The position numbers were made by a program, and so were the translations under genes. From contig CM065885.1 of NCBI GenBank assembly GCA_033439255.1, positions 1,240,001 to 1,304,000 of the forward strand: a stretch of 64,000 nt of DNA. Direction: 5' to 3'. The notes beneath the pieces were generated by a model that saw nothing but the letters and a program-made list of their open reading frames with translations, did no database searches and was not told the DNA's origin. This DNA is from Hericium rajendrae. Its lineage: Eukaryota; Basidiomycota; Agaricomycetes; Russulales; Hericiaceae. Of this stretch, positions 45,324-57,035 are shown piece by piece (the first letter of the stretch is position 1; every line of letters begins with the position of its first letter).

Positions 45324-47169
45324 GCCGCTGACCCGAGGAAACTCGCTCGCTCATGAGAAATCGAAGCAGATCCAGCAGTGATCCTACTAGCCTTACGCAG
45401 AAATGCGTTGACAAAAAGGGGCGTCTAAAATGCCTTCTGATAAACAGGGTGCGATGACCGAAAACGGGGAAAAAACTTTAAATCAGTGTAATCAGCTGTG
45501 GTACGGAGGACGGACTACTCGGGTTGCAGTGATCCAAGGGTATTGTCCAGAGTGATTCCGGGTTCTATAGAAATGACACCGCATTTTCATTGCATTTCAC
45601 GGACGGAACAACTACGCACTTATCGATGAGCGAATTTTTTTCTCCGCCGATTGAACCTGACATCAGCGATGAAGTGATGCCGGGAGCTGGCGATGCATCA
45701 ATGCGTCCTGAACGCATAGCTTGGAGAGTGCCATTGTTTTTGAAGAGATGATAAGCAGGGGAGATTGTCGCCAGGAACGGCATGATGTGCCCCCATGATG
45801 GAAGATACGGAAATCCGAGGAGCATCATGAATAGAGCTACATTTCCAGCGAATGGCCGGCGGGAATTGGTCGTTCTGAGCTGTGTAGAAAATAGGAAACA
45901 TGCACGGAGGTAGTTTAATCTGACGACAATAAGTCGCCTTAGTCGTCTGAAACCAATAGCGCTCGGGCAACACAGTGAGGAGCAACTCGGACACTGCGAC
46001 TGCGCTAGAAGATCCGAACGTGCGGACCTGACTTGGTAAGTAAAGCTCGAGATCAAAGGCGAAGATACTCACCATTGTGAAGAAGTGAGCCTGGGAACGA
46101 CTCCCACTATGAGGCGCTTGAAATGGCGCCGAGAGCCCGCATCTGCCACTGGTTGAGTCATGATGCGTGTGCGTTTCCTGGCCGGCGGCGCGACCAAAAG
46201 CCGAGGAATCGCCCTGCAATATTCCTTCAGGTCCGTTCCGCAACATAGTTGTCCTACAGTGTCAACAGAAGTCGCCATCGGTGATGTGCATGTGGAGGAG
46301 TGCTTACAGAGTATATCGATAATGTCACATGCTCCGAGTCCAAGGAGCAATTAATACCGTTATAGCGGACGAGAACCAATGCAAGGTAGATGCATCATGC
46401 TGTCAGGACAATAGATTCCAAAGGAAGATGCAGTGACTGCATTGCCTTTGAAAGAGATAATTGTGCTCCTCGTGCCGTCCGTGTGATCTCTTCAGCATGT
46501 GAAAAGAGGTGAGGACCTGATCCGACTGTCAATGATTCATGCTGCGCTCAGACAAAAGAACGAAAGGCAACGAACGCGATAGCTTACTGATATCTCCAAA
46601 TCCGCGGGACGTGTGTGCGCTGAAACGCTGATTTGAGCACAGGTGAGCACACTCTTCTCAGGACGGCAGGGTCGTCAAATATTTCACACAGACCTCTTCG
46701 ATCATGAGTGATGCATTGCCTTCCTGACTCCGGGGGGTGCACCTGTACCAGAACCCGGGATAATGAGTCCGTCGCGCGTGAAGCGTTCTGTTCGGGAACA
46801 TCAATCAGTGCTGTGCCCAAACAGGGGCTGCTGCGCTCACCGTCTGATAGCATGCGGACAGACATGCACGCTACCATACACAGCCGAAATAGCAACGGTC
46901 AGCTCATAATCCACAGATCATTCGAAGGAATGAAGGACAGCAGAGACCACGCACACGCAGCACATAAGCGATAATCATCATCTTACATACCTATATGTTT
47001 GCTTCAAGGAATAGCCAGCACGAGAACATTGATGAATCGAATTTCGAATGCTCACAAATACCAAGACAAAGCCCGGTAAAACATCTGCATGTCCTTATGA
47101 AATGGGCATCCAGCCCCGACCACGCATTCCTACCAACAGAAAATTCTAACGTCCTCGATGGCCATTGCC
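45324..47169. other. intergenic, possible decayed gene on minus strand
   Basis: Minus-strand frames at about 45565-46380 contain hydrophobic stretches ('ALFMMLLGFPYLPSWGHIM', 'SELLLTVLPERYWF') and plausible GTGAGT and GTAAGC donors, so a multi-exon membrane-protein gene or relic may exist. I could not assemble an in-frame model or name a family. The rest, including 46584-47160, shows nothing I can support. Confidence 0.35.
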
Positions 47170-48302
47170 TCACGCGAAGTAGGCGAGCGCAAGAGCAGTG
47201 AACGTCGTCGATATCAGGCCCACCTGCGAGTTATGCATGAGCCCAGCCAGTTCTACTTCTCACAACGAGCTACGCACCTGCTCATTCGTGAAAACGTCAA
47301 TTCCGCAGACCACGTCAGCGTCAGTCTTCTTCCGAGGATCCGAAGCATCGCCCAGGACGCGCCTCGCGCCCTTCGAGTACACAGTCCGCTGGAAAAGCGC
47401 CCCGAGGAAGGAACCCATCTTCGGACGCAAACGCATTAGCACCCGAGCACAGGTCATCTGCGAACCCACGCACCAAGGAGCCCAGCCCGCCCGCGAGCGT
47501 CCCGCACAGCAATAGCTGCGGAAGGATCTCCCATTTCTGCCGGTTGCACTCGGCGTGCTCGAGCATCAGTGGGACCCAGACTGCCCACCCCGCAATCTGC
47601 CCGCCCATAAAGGACGCGAGCGTCCCGTTTAGCGTGATGCCGCCGTGTGTTCCTGGGGTCACGGGCCTGAGCGTGGTGACGAGGAGGGGCGGCTCGCGGG
47701 AGAGCATGCCGAACTGCGTGGCGAGAGTGTTCCCGAAGGAACAGGCGAGATGTCTGAGGCGATTTGATCAGAGGTGCTCTGCAATGGCGGGGAAGATTGG
47801 GGTGGACGCACCCAAGAACGGCGTATAGAAGTGCGTGGCTCCAGCCGCCTGATGCACGCGAGTCAACCGGACACCACGCCGCGCTGCCGAACGGGACCGT
47901 CTGCTCCCCGCTCCCCGGGAATGCAGGGGTTTGTAGCACGCTCCAGAGAACCGTCGCTACAAGCACGCCGGCATATCTGCTAAGCAGCTGTCTTGCGGTG
48001 CTGGGTCCAGTGCCATGCCCGTCTTGAAGCACAGCCTTTTTGCCCGCGCCGACACGTGTGGCCCTCACACTGAGTACGTGCAGCACGATGAGCGCGATGC
48101 ACGGCGTGCGCAGAGGGAGGAAGAGCATTGTCATCACCGCGATGCTCGCTGCGCGCGCGCCCGAGGGGGCGAAGAAGCCGAATGCCAGACCTAGATTGTG
48201 GATGAGGATGCCAAAAAGAAGAGGCATTTCGGGATGCCGATAGGGATTGACGACCGTAAGGCCTACAAGTAATGGCCAAAAGGCAATCTTTACGAGGGAC
48301 AT
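47170..48302 (-). CDS. TMEM19/DUF92-family integral membrane protein, copy 2
   Basis: It starts with 'MSLVKIAFWPLLVGLTVV' at 48302 and carries several helices with basic loops ('LSVRATRVGAGKKAVLQD'). Intron 1 splits 'VLGH', after which 'LACSFGNTLATQFGML' replaces the usual GDTxASExG: both the Asp and the Glu are changed. 'PPLLVTTLRPVTPGTHGGI' likewise has His in place of Asn in GTNGG. The remaining exons give 'MGSFLGALFQRTVYSKG', 'DVFTNEQ' and 'VGLISTTFTALALAYFA', ending in TGA at 47170-47172. Splicing keeps frame, so a protein of about 345 residues should be made, but it may lack catalytic activity. Confidence 0.8.
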
Positions 48303-49315
48303 GTCGGACGGAGAGAGATTGAAGCGTCTTGATTCAGGTGGAGTTTGCGATAGAAATACTGGAATAGGTCATCGCCACGGTGTTGTTGTACGCATTGACA
48401 CAAGGGCCACAGCCCGCGATTCCTTGCAGTTGTTGTCTTTAATAGAAGAAGATCAGCGAGTGTCAGGATTGAACAAAAGGAGCTGTAACACTCAGTACCT
48501 CATACACGATACGAATGGATGCGGATGGTTGAGCACTACGTATGTACAACAGAGAATCGAGATCACGGAGACTGACGAAGATTAGCCATGTCAAAAACCG
48601 TCGACTCAATGACAACTATAGCATGACGGGAAGGGCTCTCTGTGCTGTATCTTCGACATCTTGTGATCCACATGTGGATAAATCATGATGCGCCGACAAA
48701 TCCACTCACCTTCAAGAATGCACAAGCTCGAGTTCCATATAGTCAAATGAGGTGCATCGCCTTGAGACCATCGACAGAATCCGCCGAAAAGCAGTGTGGG
48801 AAGGCGTCAAATCCACTTGCAGACTATCATACTTGCAGGCGTGTGACGTCATGTCGCCCTTCTTCCCCTCACATTTCGTAGAGTCCGCCTTGAGTCCGCC
48901 CTTACTTTAACGATGCGTGCAGGGTGCGTAGCGGTTGTGCAAGTCGGGGCGCGATTCAAGGTCCAAGATGTTTAGAAGCAGAATCGTATGTTTTCGCGCG
49001 ATCTGCGCAGACAAGTAGTCTCGCAGTCTGAGAGTGATCTGACTCCACGCGATTCGACTTCGAGTCCATATGTAAAATATCTCCAGTTCACGCCCAGCAT
49101 TCCTTGGGCTGTGGAATTCGCCTGGCCAATTGTCGATCAAGTGCCTGGTGAATGGGCAAAATTGTGTCGCAGTCGCGATGCTGACGCAAATTGAAGCAAG
49201 GCGGCACCGGCGCCTCCGAGGATATTTGGACCTACACGCACCCACAAGCGGCTATATATACGCCGACATCGCCAACCCCCGACGCGCGCCCCGTGCGCGC
49301 CTCTCTCCCGCCACC
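48303..49315. other. intergenic; TATA box of the EMC8/9 gene
   Basis: No gene is supported. 'tatatata' at 49253-49260 lies about 60 bp before the EMC8/9 start, followed by a C-rich leader ending 'ctctcccgccacc'. The 5' side should hold the promoter of DUF92 copy 2. Confidence 0.5.
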
Positions 49316-50046
49316 ATGTCGCCTCCACCCACCACCACCCTCTCCCCCCTCGCCTACACAAAACTCACCCTCCACGCGCTCAAACACCCGCACCAGCCCG
49401 TCCTCGGCCTCCTCCTCGGCACCGGCCCCGACGTCCGCGACGCCGTCCCGCTCCTGCACCACTGGACGAGCCTGAGCCCCATGACGGAGATCGGCCTCGA
49501 CCTGGTGCGTCACTCTATGTGCGTGCGCGCGGGCGGAGGCAGAGGCTGAGGTGGGATGGACAGGCGCGCGGGCACGCGGAGAACCGCGGGCTGCAGGTCG
49601 TCGGGGTCTACCAGGCCGCGGAGAAGGGCGCGCTGGGCCCCGTCGCCGAGCGCGTGCTCGCGCAGCTGCAGGAGAGCGTCCCCCGCGCGCTCGCGCTCAT
49701 CGTGCGTTTCTCTCCCCTCCTCCCTCGCCCTCTCCACTCATTTATCTTATGTGCGTGACTGCAGATCGACGGCGACGAGCCTGTGCTCGTGGTGCGTCCC
49801 GTCCCTTCTTTCATAATCACACGAAGCGAGGTTGAATTGTACTTTGGATTTTTGATGTAGCCGCACCCGCCGGCGACGCTGGCCTTCGACGCCACGCTTC
49901 CTGCGCGCGTGCTGCGGCTGGCGCGCGAGCACGGGCTGCAGCGCCTGCTGGGCGACTTCGACGACCACCTCGAGGACGTGCGCGTCGACTGGCTGCGGGG
50001 CGGGGACGTCGAGGCCGCACTGGCGGAGCTCGAGGGCGCGGCGTAG
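49316..50046 (+). CDS. ER membrane protein complex subunit 8/9 homologue
   Basis: An EMC8/EMC9 (UPF0172) protein, an MPN-like cytosolic subunit of the ER membrane protein complex that inserts tail-anchored and multi-pass proteins. Exon 1 (49316-49504) has the typical N-terminal 'YTKLTLHALKHPHQPVLG' and 'LLGTGPDVRDAVPLLHHW'. After an acceptor 'aggcag' the second exon reads 'RLRWDGQARGHAENRGL' and 'QVVGVYQAAEKG', the equivalent of the 'GYYQANE' motif, and 'PVAERVLAQLQE'. A very small exon 'IDGDEPVLV' and a last exon with 'ARVLRLAREHGLQRLLGDF' follow, ending in TAG at 50044-50046. About 195 residues, the usual size. The start is supported by the TATA box and the Kozak-like 'gccaccatgtc'. Confidence 0.86.
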
Positions 50047-50322
50047 TGTACAACTTGCGTTGCGATGGGATCAATCTAAAATTGAGGACGACATGTATAC
50101 ATACAGAAAAGGGACAAGATGCGGTGAGTACAGGATACAGTACAGTACAGGCTAGACAGGGCGTGAGCACGAGTGAGATTCTTCCATTCTTCTACCAGGC
50201 GGGAATAACGGTCAAGAACGATATTGGTGTTAAGGTATGGGGTATGGTAAAGCCGGTGGTACGTCCTTGCAGCATGCAAGGGTGGATGTACATTGCGCGT
50301 ATGCGGTGATGTGAGGGATTGC
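50047..50322. other. spacer between convergent EMC8/9 and DUF92 copy 3
   Basis: A short convergent 3' region with no gene. Confidence 0.5.
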
Positions 50323-51797
50323 TCAGGCGAAGTACCCGAGCGCGAGCGCAGTAAGCGTCGACGCGATTAGATTCACCTGCGGGCCGATCAGCATGGATAA
50401 CGCGCCCTCGAACGTGCAAGACGCACCTGGTTATTCGTGAGGACGTCGATGCCGCTGACGGTCTGCACGCCTGCCTCGGCCACCTTGCGCGGGTCAGACG
50501 CGTCCGTGAGGATGCGCTTGTCCTTCGAATACTGCGTGCGCTGCAGCGTCGCGCCGAGGACCGAGTCCAGCTGCACAAAGCCCGTCAGAACGCGCACCCC
50601 CGCGCAGAAAAAGAACGCACCAGCGACCCGAGCCCCCCGCCGAGCACGCCCCACAGCAGCAGATCCGGGAGGAGACGAAACGCAGCCGACCGACACGCGG
50701 CGTTCTCGAGCACGAGCGTGGCCCACATGCTGAGGCCCATGACCGCGCCGCCCACGAGCGACGCGCCGGTGCCGACGAGCGAGAGGGCGCCATTGGTGCC
50801 GGGCGGGACGGGGCGCAGCGTCGTGATGAGGCGCGGGCGGCCGCGCGCGAGGATGCCGAGCTCCGATGCGAGCGTGTCGCCGAGGCAGCACGCAAAGTGC
50901 CTGGGGCTCGTTAGCTGGAGCAGAAAAAGGGAGGGAAGGGGCGCACCCGAGAACGACGAAGAGCAGGCTGCGGCTCCAGCCGCTGGCGACGCGCGCGTCG
51001 AGCGGGCACCACCGCGCGGGATCGTACGGCTTACGCGGCGCACCGATGGCTTGTGCGACCGCGCGGCCCTCAGGGAAGGCCGGGTGGAAGAGCGCGCCCC
51101 AGAGCAGCGTCGCGAGGAGCGCGCTCGCGCTGTTGCTGAAGACCTGCACCGCGTTGCGGTAGCCGCCGCCCGCGGCGTCGTGGCCGTCCTCGAGGGCGGC
51201 CTTGGCCTTGCTGCCGACGCGGGTCGCGCGCGAGCCGAGGAGGTAGAAGACGATGAGCGCGATGCCGGGCGTGCGCAGCGGGAGGGAGAGCATGCTGATG
51301 CCCGTCAGGAAGGCGGCTGCGGCGCCGGACGGCGAGAGCGAGCGGCGGCGCAGGCCGTTGACGGCGAGGGCGGTCGCGAAGAGGAAGGGGATGAGGGGGA
51401 AGTCGTCGGCCGTCATGGAGGGCGCGATGGTGATGACGAGGAGCCAGAAGAGCTCGAACGCGGTGTTGGCAGACGTTGCTGGCGGTCGGTCACGGGCGCG
51501 CTCGGCGCTCTCGGCGGGCGCTTGGTCGGGAACGTGTTCTGCAACGTGCTCGATGGGCCGCGCTGGGGTGTGCGTGCGGTTGCGGGGATGTCGAGTGTTG
51601 TGGACGTTGTGGAGGGGAGGACCGCGCGTCGAGAGTTGTTGTCTCGTCTTTGTCGACTTCATTCCTTTGGTTTTGCCATTTACCATGCCTTCCGATTTCT
51701 CGGCGTGTGTGCCACCTTCAGCCATATCCCCTGGCTTTCTTTTATATCTGAGGCACTGCTCACACTGCTGCAGTCCATGCCCTGATTGTGGATTCAC
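50323..51797 (-). CDS. TMEM19/DUF92-family integral membrane protein, copy 3 (canonical)
   Basis: This copy has the best-preserved signature: 'CLGDTLASELGILARG' (GDTxASExG), 'PRLITTLRPVPPGTNGALS', 'LDSVLGATLQRTQYSKD' and 'SGIDVLTNNQ', then a last exon 'VNLIASTLTALALGYFA' with a TGA at 50323-50325. Hydrophobic segments include 'FELFWLLVITIAPSM' and 'GISMLSLPLRTPGIALIVFYL'. The frame opens at 51797 with a hydrophilic leader of about 100 residues ('MNPQSGHGLQQCEQC'); part of this may be 5' leader, and Met residues near 'MVNGKTKGMK' are alternative starts. It is probably the ancestral copy from which the others derive, an inference from motif conservation only. Confidence 0.8.
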
Positions 51798-51830
51798 GTA
51801 GGTCCAAGATTACCCATCTAAGCACCAGCT
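51598..51830 (-). repeat. 5' end of DUF92 copy 3, duplicated at 52100-52340
   Basis: The segment containing 'ggaccgc...cgtcgagag' and 'attgtggattcacgtaggtc' is repeated about 500 bp downstream in the same orientation. It includes the first coding segment and upstream flank of copy 3. Confidence 0.6.
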
Positions 51831-52942
51831 TCACGCCCGATGGTTTCTCGAGTTTCAATCTCTTAACTCTTCCTGGATAGCCTCGTATCACGTCGCCGCC
51901 ACCGTCCACCATGCCGTGCAGGGCGATGCAGCGTACCTGCATTACGGTGGAGCCGTCCGTCGTGAATGCCTGCCTCCTCTGCTCACGACCACTGACAGTC
52001 ATGTCGATCGCCACCCCCACAGCAATTTGTTCGTCTGTCCATCTGATAGCGACGCATCCGTGACGTGCGTCTATCTTTCCAGTATCTCAATATCTTTTGT
52101 GGAGATGCTGCGTCCTGGACGGAGGGACCGCACGTCGAGAGGTGTTGCCTGGCCTTAATTTGCAGACTTGGTTCCCATCGACCTGCCGCGTTCGCCATGG
52201 ATCCCACCTTCTTGTCCAACGCGTGCTCAGCGCTCACATTCGCCACGCAGTGCATTTCTTGTGCTTGAAGACACTGCCTCGACCTTTGCGCCGATTGTGG
52301 ATTCACGTAGGTCCAAAAACACCGTCTTTAAGCACAGTTTTCAGGCCGTTAGCGAATCAATGACGTCCTGCACTGCTTCCGTCTCTCCGCTGTGCTCGCT
52401 CGACGCAAGCGGTGCACTTCCTGTGTACCTTCGGATTCCAGGTGTGGACGGTCTCATGCTGATCCATCCTTGATGCCAACGTGCATGTGTAGGATGGCGG
52501 GCAGCGTTGGCTGCAGCATCGACTTCTGCTGTCGTTCATGGCTACAGGCGCACATATTTATCTATCCGTGATTCCTAGGGAATGGGAAGTGAGTGCAGAT
52601 TGTATCACTGTGACTGCTATCCGGTCAACGGTTTTTTCCATAGCTGAACCTTGTGATCTCTGTTCTCAGTCACACATCATCACCCATATGGCATTGTCTT
52701 GAGATCAAGGGTGCTGCAGCTCTTGTCTAGCCCGTTATTTTCCGGAGAGGAGACATCAACCCGCCTCGGGCACTACTGCGGCCCATGTCAAGGCGAGCAG
52801 CAACCCCGTGGCGATGAGTCCTCTCAAGATTTCTATCGCAAACCCACAGAACGACTGTCTTCTGTGCGAGGTCAGCAATGGAGACTAGGAGACTACGCAA
52901 ACCCCATCCATTCCAGATGCATCAGCCCTTCTCCGTCCAGCA
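51798..52942. other. intergenic with truncated copy of the DUF92 copy 3 start
   Basis: Between about 52100 and 52340 the minus strand reads 'MNPQSAQRSRQC' and later 'ARQHLSTCGPSVQ', paralleling 'MNPQSGHGLQQC' and 'TRQQLSTRGPPLH' of copy 3. It lacks the downstream gene, so it is a relic. Nothing else is supported. Confidence 0.5.
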
Positions 52943-53370
52943 TGTCCTTCTTAAAGATCGCTTTCTAGCCGCGGCTTGTAAGCCTCACGGTCGTCGATCC
53001 CTATCGACATCCGGAACTGCCCTTTCTCTTCGGCGCCTTGTCCACAATCTGGGTCTGCAGGTCGGCTTCTTCACCCTCTTGGCGCGCGCGCAGCCAGCGT
53101 GGTCGTAGCCGCGATGCTCTTCCTTCCGCTGCGCACGCCCTGCATCGCGCTCGTCGTGCTGCACGTTCTTGGTGTGAGAACCACACGTATTGGCGCGGAC
53201 AAGAGAGCCGGGCTTCAAGACGGACGTGGAACCGAGCTTGGCACCGCGAGGCAGCTGCTCAGCAGATATGCGGATGCGCTCGTGGCGACGGTCCTCTGGA
53301 GCCCGCTACAAGTCCCTGCATTCCCGAGGAGCGGGGCGCAGACGGTCGCGTCCAGCAGCGTGGGGTGGCG
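52943..53370 (+). pseudogene. DUF92 relic, N-terminal half only
   Basis: The plus strand reads 'MSFLKIAF', a TAG, then 'PRLVSLTVVDPYRHPELPF', matching the start of copy 2. After a frame change come 'AMLFLPLRTPCIALVVLHVL' and 'TARQLLSRYADALVATVLW'. Similarity stops after 'FPRSGAQTVASSSVGW', before the GDT motif. It is closest to copy 2 and lies in opposite orientation. Confidence 0.75.
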
Positions 53371-54055
53371 TCAGCGGGATATTTGTCCTCGTGCGAGACA
53401 GAGCAGGGGAAGTCATCTCTGCGAGAAGGGAGGAGGAAGAGGAAGAGGAGGAAGACCGCGCGATCTGAGATCTGATGTGATGGGTCTGCAAGCCATTGAA
53501 GACATCAGTCACTCGAGTTGGCTCGCCCTTCTTCCTTTCCCAAATTCGTTCAATGGTGTCCGCCGCAAAGGAAGACTCAATTCAACGAAGGGTTTGATTG
53601 TGACGCACAGCAGTTAACCGACCATTCACGTTGACGCACACGCACAAGAATCTCTGTAGGACACTGTCTTCTCTGGGAGGTGACCAGCAGCAAGCATAGC
53701 GTGGGCCAATGTCATGTCTGTGTACGAGACAAAGAAAGGTGGTGACTCCGTCGTCCATGACGGAAGTCTCATCTTTCCTTTTTGACACTGACTGTCACAG
53801 ATCTAAGCGTAGAGCTTGATCCGTGTAACAATGGCATTTTGCGAGTCTCAGCCGCTAAACGAAGCCGCAAATCCACACGGCACGAGCCAAGGACAATAGC
53901 GCAAGGTGGACTTGTCGCGGAGTCCAAAATAGCTCCCTTCAACAAAAGGCTCGCGCTTGACGTTGACCTCTCTCTCCTCCAACACGACTTGTTTCCTGTC
54001 GTAGGATTTCTTCAAACGCAGTTCACTAGTCATAAAGCTCTCTGAACGTACCATC
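53371..54055 (+). promoter_or_regulatory. intergenic; F-box copy A upstream region, duplicated at 56690-57035
   Basis: No gene is supported. From about 53710 the sequence matches the DNA before F-box copy B, including 'gcgagtctcagccgct', 'aaggacaatagcgcaaggtg' and 'taccatcatgccatctac' at the start codon. Confidence 0.6.
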
Positions 54056-56008
54056 ATGCCATCTACACGCATGGATCGCTCCGTGCCAGGGTCAGTGCCA
54101 TCATCTGTGCATTTTGAGATGCAACTCATGTTTCCCAGTATTCCATCCAGCCCTCAAGCCGCGTGGTCTGCCTTCGTCCGCTCTCGGCTTATTCTTACGG
54201 ACGGGATATCGCCCCGTGATACGACTGGTGCGCCCGCACGCATTCAAGAGGCCCTTGACGCCGAATTGTCAGCTCTGCACCTTGCGATGTGCGCGGTCCG
54301 AGCCCGTCGCAATGCGCTCTCCCCGATTTCCATCCTCCCCGCCGAAGTGCTCCTTCACATCTTCCAGTTCGCCAATGTCATGAGCCCGTTTGGAGGACAT
54401 GAAGGACATCCTCTCGGCTGGATTGCTGTTACGCACGTCTGCCGGCGCTGGCGCGACGCAGCCTTGGAGTCGCCCTGCCTGTGGAGGGACAGTATAGGCA
54501 GCACATCGGGCTACGAATGGCTAGAGTTGGTCATGGCACGCACGAGGGCGATACCGATCAGCATGTCCTGTTGGCTGGACTACCCAAATGGCAAGATGCT
54601 ATTAGACCTGATAGCCCGGCACTTTCATCACTTTTATGACCTTTCGCTTTCGGCACCGACTGGCATGCTAAGCCCCTTCCTGTCTTCACAGTCATTTTCC
54701 GATGGCATCCTGGAGTCTTTGGACCTGGACGGGACTTGGGCGGATCCCGACAATGTCGTGGCTCCGGAGTTACCTGCAACGATGGTCGGAGCGCGCTTAC
54801 CCGCCCTTCGTGAAGTCCGCCTTGTGGGGTTCAGCATTCCATGGTCGGCACCCATTCTCTGCACCCTGACACATTTGAAAATCAATATGCGACGGACAGT
54901 CAGACGGGGTACGGTCGCGATCTCGGAGTTGTACAATAACTCGTCATACGATGAGTTGCTTTCTGCCCTGCAGAAGATGGCAAATCTCCGGGTTCTGCAC
55001 CTTCAGCACTGCCTTCCCGTCAACTCTGGACCGACGACACTCAAAGTTGGGTTGCCGCAGCTCAACAGCTTGTTTTTGGAGGGCGCATCGAAGCCGTGCT
55101 TCGACCTCTTCCGGCAGTTAACGATATCTCCTGCTTGCCGGTTCTGCTTGTGCTGCGCAGTGCGCAACGCACCGGCAGAAGACATATCACGGATCCTTCC
55201 TGCGCTCTCAAAACACTTCGGCACACACAGCAGCGGCCCCCCCTTCGCGTTCCTCGAGCTTTCGGACCCATACGAAGGGCAGCACCGTCTCGAGGCCTGG
55301 CGCGTCCGTCCTGGCAGTCCAGACTTCTCGCCTCAAGCGCAGGACTTCAGCATCCTCCTCCCCGTCTCCACGCAGCCGCAGGCGTCGCTGCGCGCGCTGT
55401 GCGAGGTGCTGCCACTGCACGCCGTCCAGGAAATCTCTGTCGCGCCTGCGGACACGCAGACGCCGTGTTTATCCCCCGCTGCGTGGCGCACGATCCTCAG
55501 GCGGTGCGCCAAGGTCACGCGGGTCCAGGTCAAAGGCTGCGATGCGTTCACGATCTGCGCAGCGCTCGCGCCCCCGCTCGAAACGCGAGACGCGCTGGGC
55601 ACCAGGATCGAGCACCTGGCGATCGAGGACGCGGACTTCACTGCGTCCAGCGACATGGACGGGGTGTCTTGCGTGCATTGGGACGTTTTTACCAGTTGGC
55701 TCCGGGCGTGGCGGGAGGCGTCCCTGCCGCTGCCGGTGCTTGGCATAGCGGATTGTCCCATTACGCCGATGTTGGGCAGGGAGTTGGAGGACCTTACTTC
55801 CAAGCAGTTGTGCACTCGCGATGGCACCCTCCTGGCCGAGCTTGACGGAGGTGACGGGGATGGGGACAATGATGATGGGAGTGAGCAAAGCCAGGACGAT
55901 GAGGATCAGGGTGATGGCGAGGATCAGGATGATGGGAACCAAGGTGTCGAAGAGCAAGATGACGAAGTTGAAGGCGGCGATCCAGAGGACGATGCCATGG
56001 ATGTTTAG
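54056..56008 (+). CDS. F-box-like protein, tandem copy A
   Basis: An intron-less frame of 650 residues. The F-box-like core is 'ILPAEVLLHIFQFANVM' followed by 'THVCRRWRDAALESPCLW', preceded by 'RIQEALDAELSALHLAM' that could form a short coiled coil. The remainder has irregular leucine-rich segments ('ALQKMANLRVLHLQHCLP', 'LPQLNSLFLEGASKPCF'). The C-terminal 55 residues are a highly acidic Asp/Gly/Glu tail ending 'EDDAMDV'. The predicted role is SCF substrate recognition. The start 'MPSTRMDRSVPG' is in good context and conserved as DNA in copy B. It has about the same length as the minus-strand member at 28851-30848. Confidence 0.82.
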   Translation: MPSTRMDRSVPGSVPSSVHFEMQLMFPSIPSSPQAAWSAFVRSRLILTDGISPRDTTGAPARIQEALDAELSALHLAMCAVRARRNALSPISILPAEVLLHIFQFANVMSPFGGHEGHPLGWIAVTHVCRRWRDAALESPCLWRDSIGSTSGYEWLELVMARTRAIPISMSCWLDYPNGKMLLDLIARHFHHFYDLSLSAPTGMLSPFLSSQSFSDGILESLDLDGTWADPDNVVAPELPATMVGARLPALREVRLVGFSIPWSAPILCTLTHLKINMRRTVRRGTVAISELYNNSSYDELLSALQKMANLRVLHLQHCLPVNSGPTTLKVGLPQLNSLFLEGASKPCFDLFRQLTISPACRFCLCCAVRNAPAEDISRILPALSKHFGTHSSGPPFAFLELSDPYEGQHRLEAWRVRPGSPDFSPQAQDFSILLPVSTQPQASLRALCEVLPLHAVQEISVAPADTQTPCLSPAAWRTILRRCAKVTRVQVKGCDAFTICAALAPPLETRDALGTRIEHLAIEDADFTASSDMDGVSCVHWDVFTSWLRAWREASLPLPVLGIADCPITPMLGRELEDLTSKQLCTRDGTLLAELDGGDGDGDNDDGSEQSQDDEDQGDGEDQDDGNQGVEEQDDEVEGGDPEDDAMDV

Positions 56009-57035
56009 CATTTGCGCAGTAGGCTAATACTTGGACACATCTCCATCCTAATTGTATGCAAGTTGGCGGTCAATATGCTGTACATCGCTGTGTATTTCAA
56101 TCTTGGATTATGTATACAGTATGCCAAATAGTATGTCTGCATGCGCATAACTTAGTTGTTGGTGAGCCGCCGCGCGCCGCGCGCCTGGTGCAAGGAGACC
56201 TGTGAAGCCTGCAGTTGCCAGGTCAATAGACAGCTAGCACTAGTTACATACCCAGCACGTATCATTAAAGTGGAGGAGTGGACTCTGTGATGCCGAGGAG
56301 ACTGGACTCATTGGAGCCTGAGCCTGAGGGAGGGGGGCCGAGGGAGAAGTGAGGCGGCGGCCAGGGCGAGTGAGGGCGATGTGACGTCACGCGTCTGACG
56401 TTACATGTTCCGAGTTCGGCGAGTTGGCTCAAGTTCAGCTTGTTCAATGGATCGCTCATCTCTCCCTCAGAATTGTGTTCAATGATGTCCATCGCAGGGT
56501 TAGGATCGTATTCCAAAGTAAGTACCACAAGTTACATGTAGTTCCATCGACCGCTTTGAATCACCGCATTGACACGAAGGACGTCCCAGATGTCTGTCGT
56601 TTTTGCAGATGCAAGCAGGTAGAGGCCGCGGACCATCGCGGAGCTGTGATAAAAATGTCTGCAAGCTACCAGCTCTGGGCGCGGAGTGAAAACGGGAGAC
56701 TTATCCATGTGTGGGACGAAGAAAGGTAGTGGCTCTGTTGTCCATGGTAGAATGACCGCCTTTCATTGTCTAGATAGACGAACACCGGTACCGGCCGCTT
56801 CGTCCATAATAATGGCATTTGGCGAGTCTCAGCCGCTTAGCGAAGCCTCAAGTCCATACAGCACGAGGCAAGGACAATAGCGCAAGGTGGACTTGCCGCG
56901 GAGTCCCAAAGAGCTCCGTTCAAGAAAGGGCTCGCTCTTGACATTGACCTCCCTCTCCTCCAACGTGACTTCTCTCTTGTCGTAAAACTTCTTCACACGC
57001 AGCTCGCCGTTTAGAAAATTCTCCAGACATACCAT
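56009..57035. other. intergenic between the tandem F-box genes
   Basis: The right part (56690-57035) is the duplicated upstream region. The left part contains the copy A 3' flank, of which a fragment recurs at 61358-61445. No gene is supported. Confidence 0.5.

Noticed and set aside
45565-46380. Possible multi-exon membrane protein on the minus strand
   Set aside because: Hydrophobic segments and splice donors exist, but no in-frame exon chain or known family could be shown; kept only as a note in the intergenic entry.
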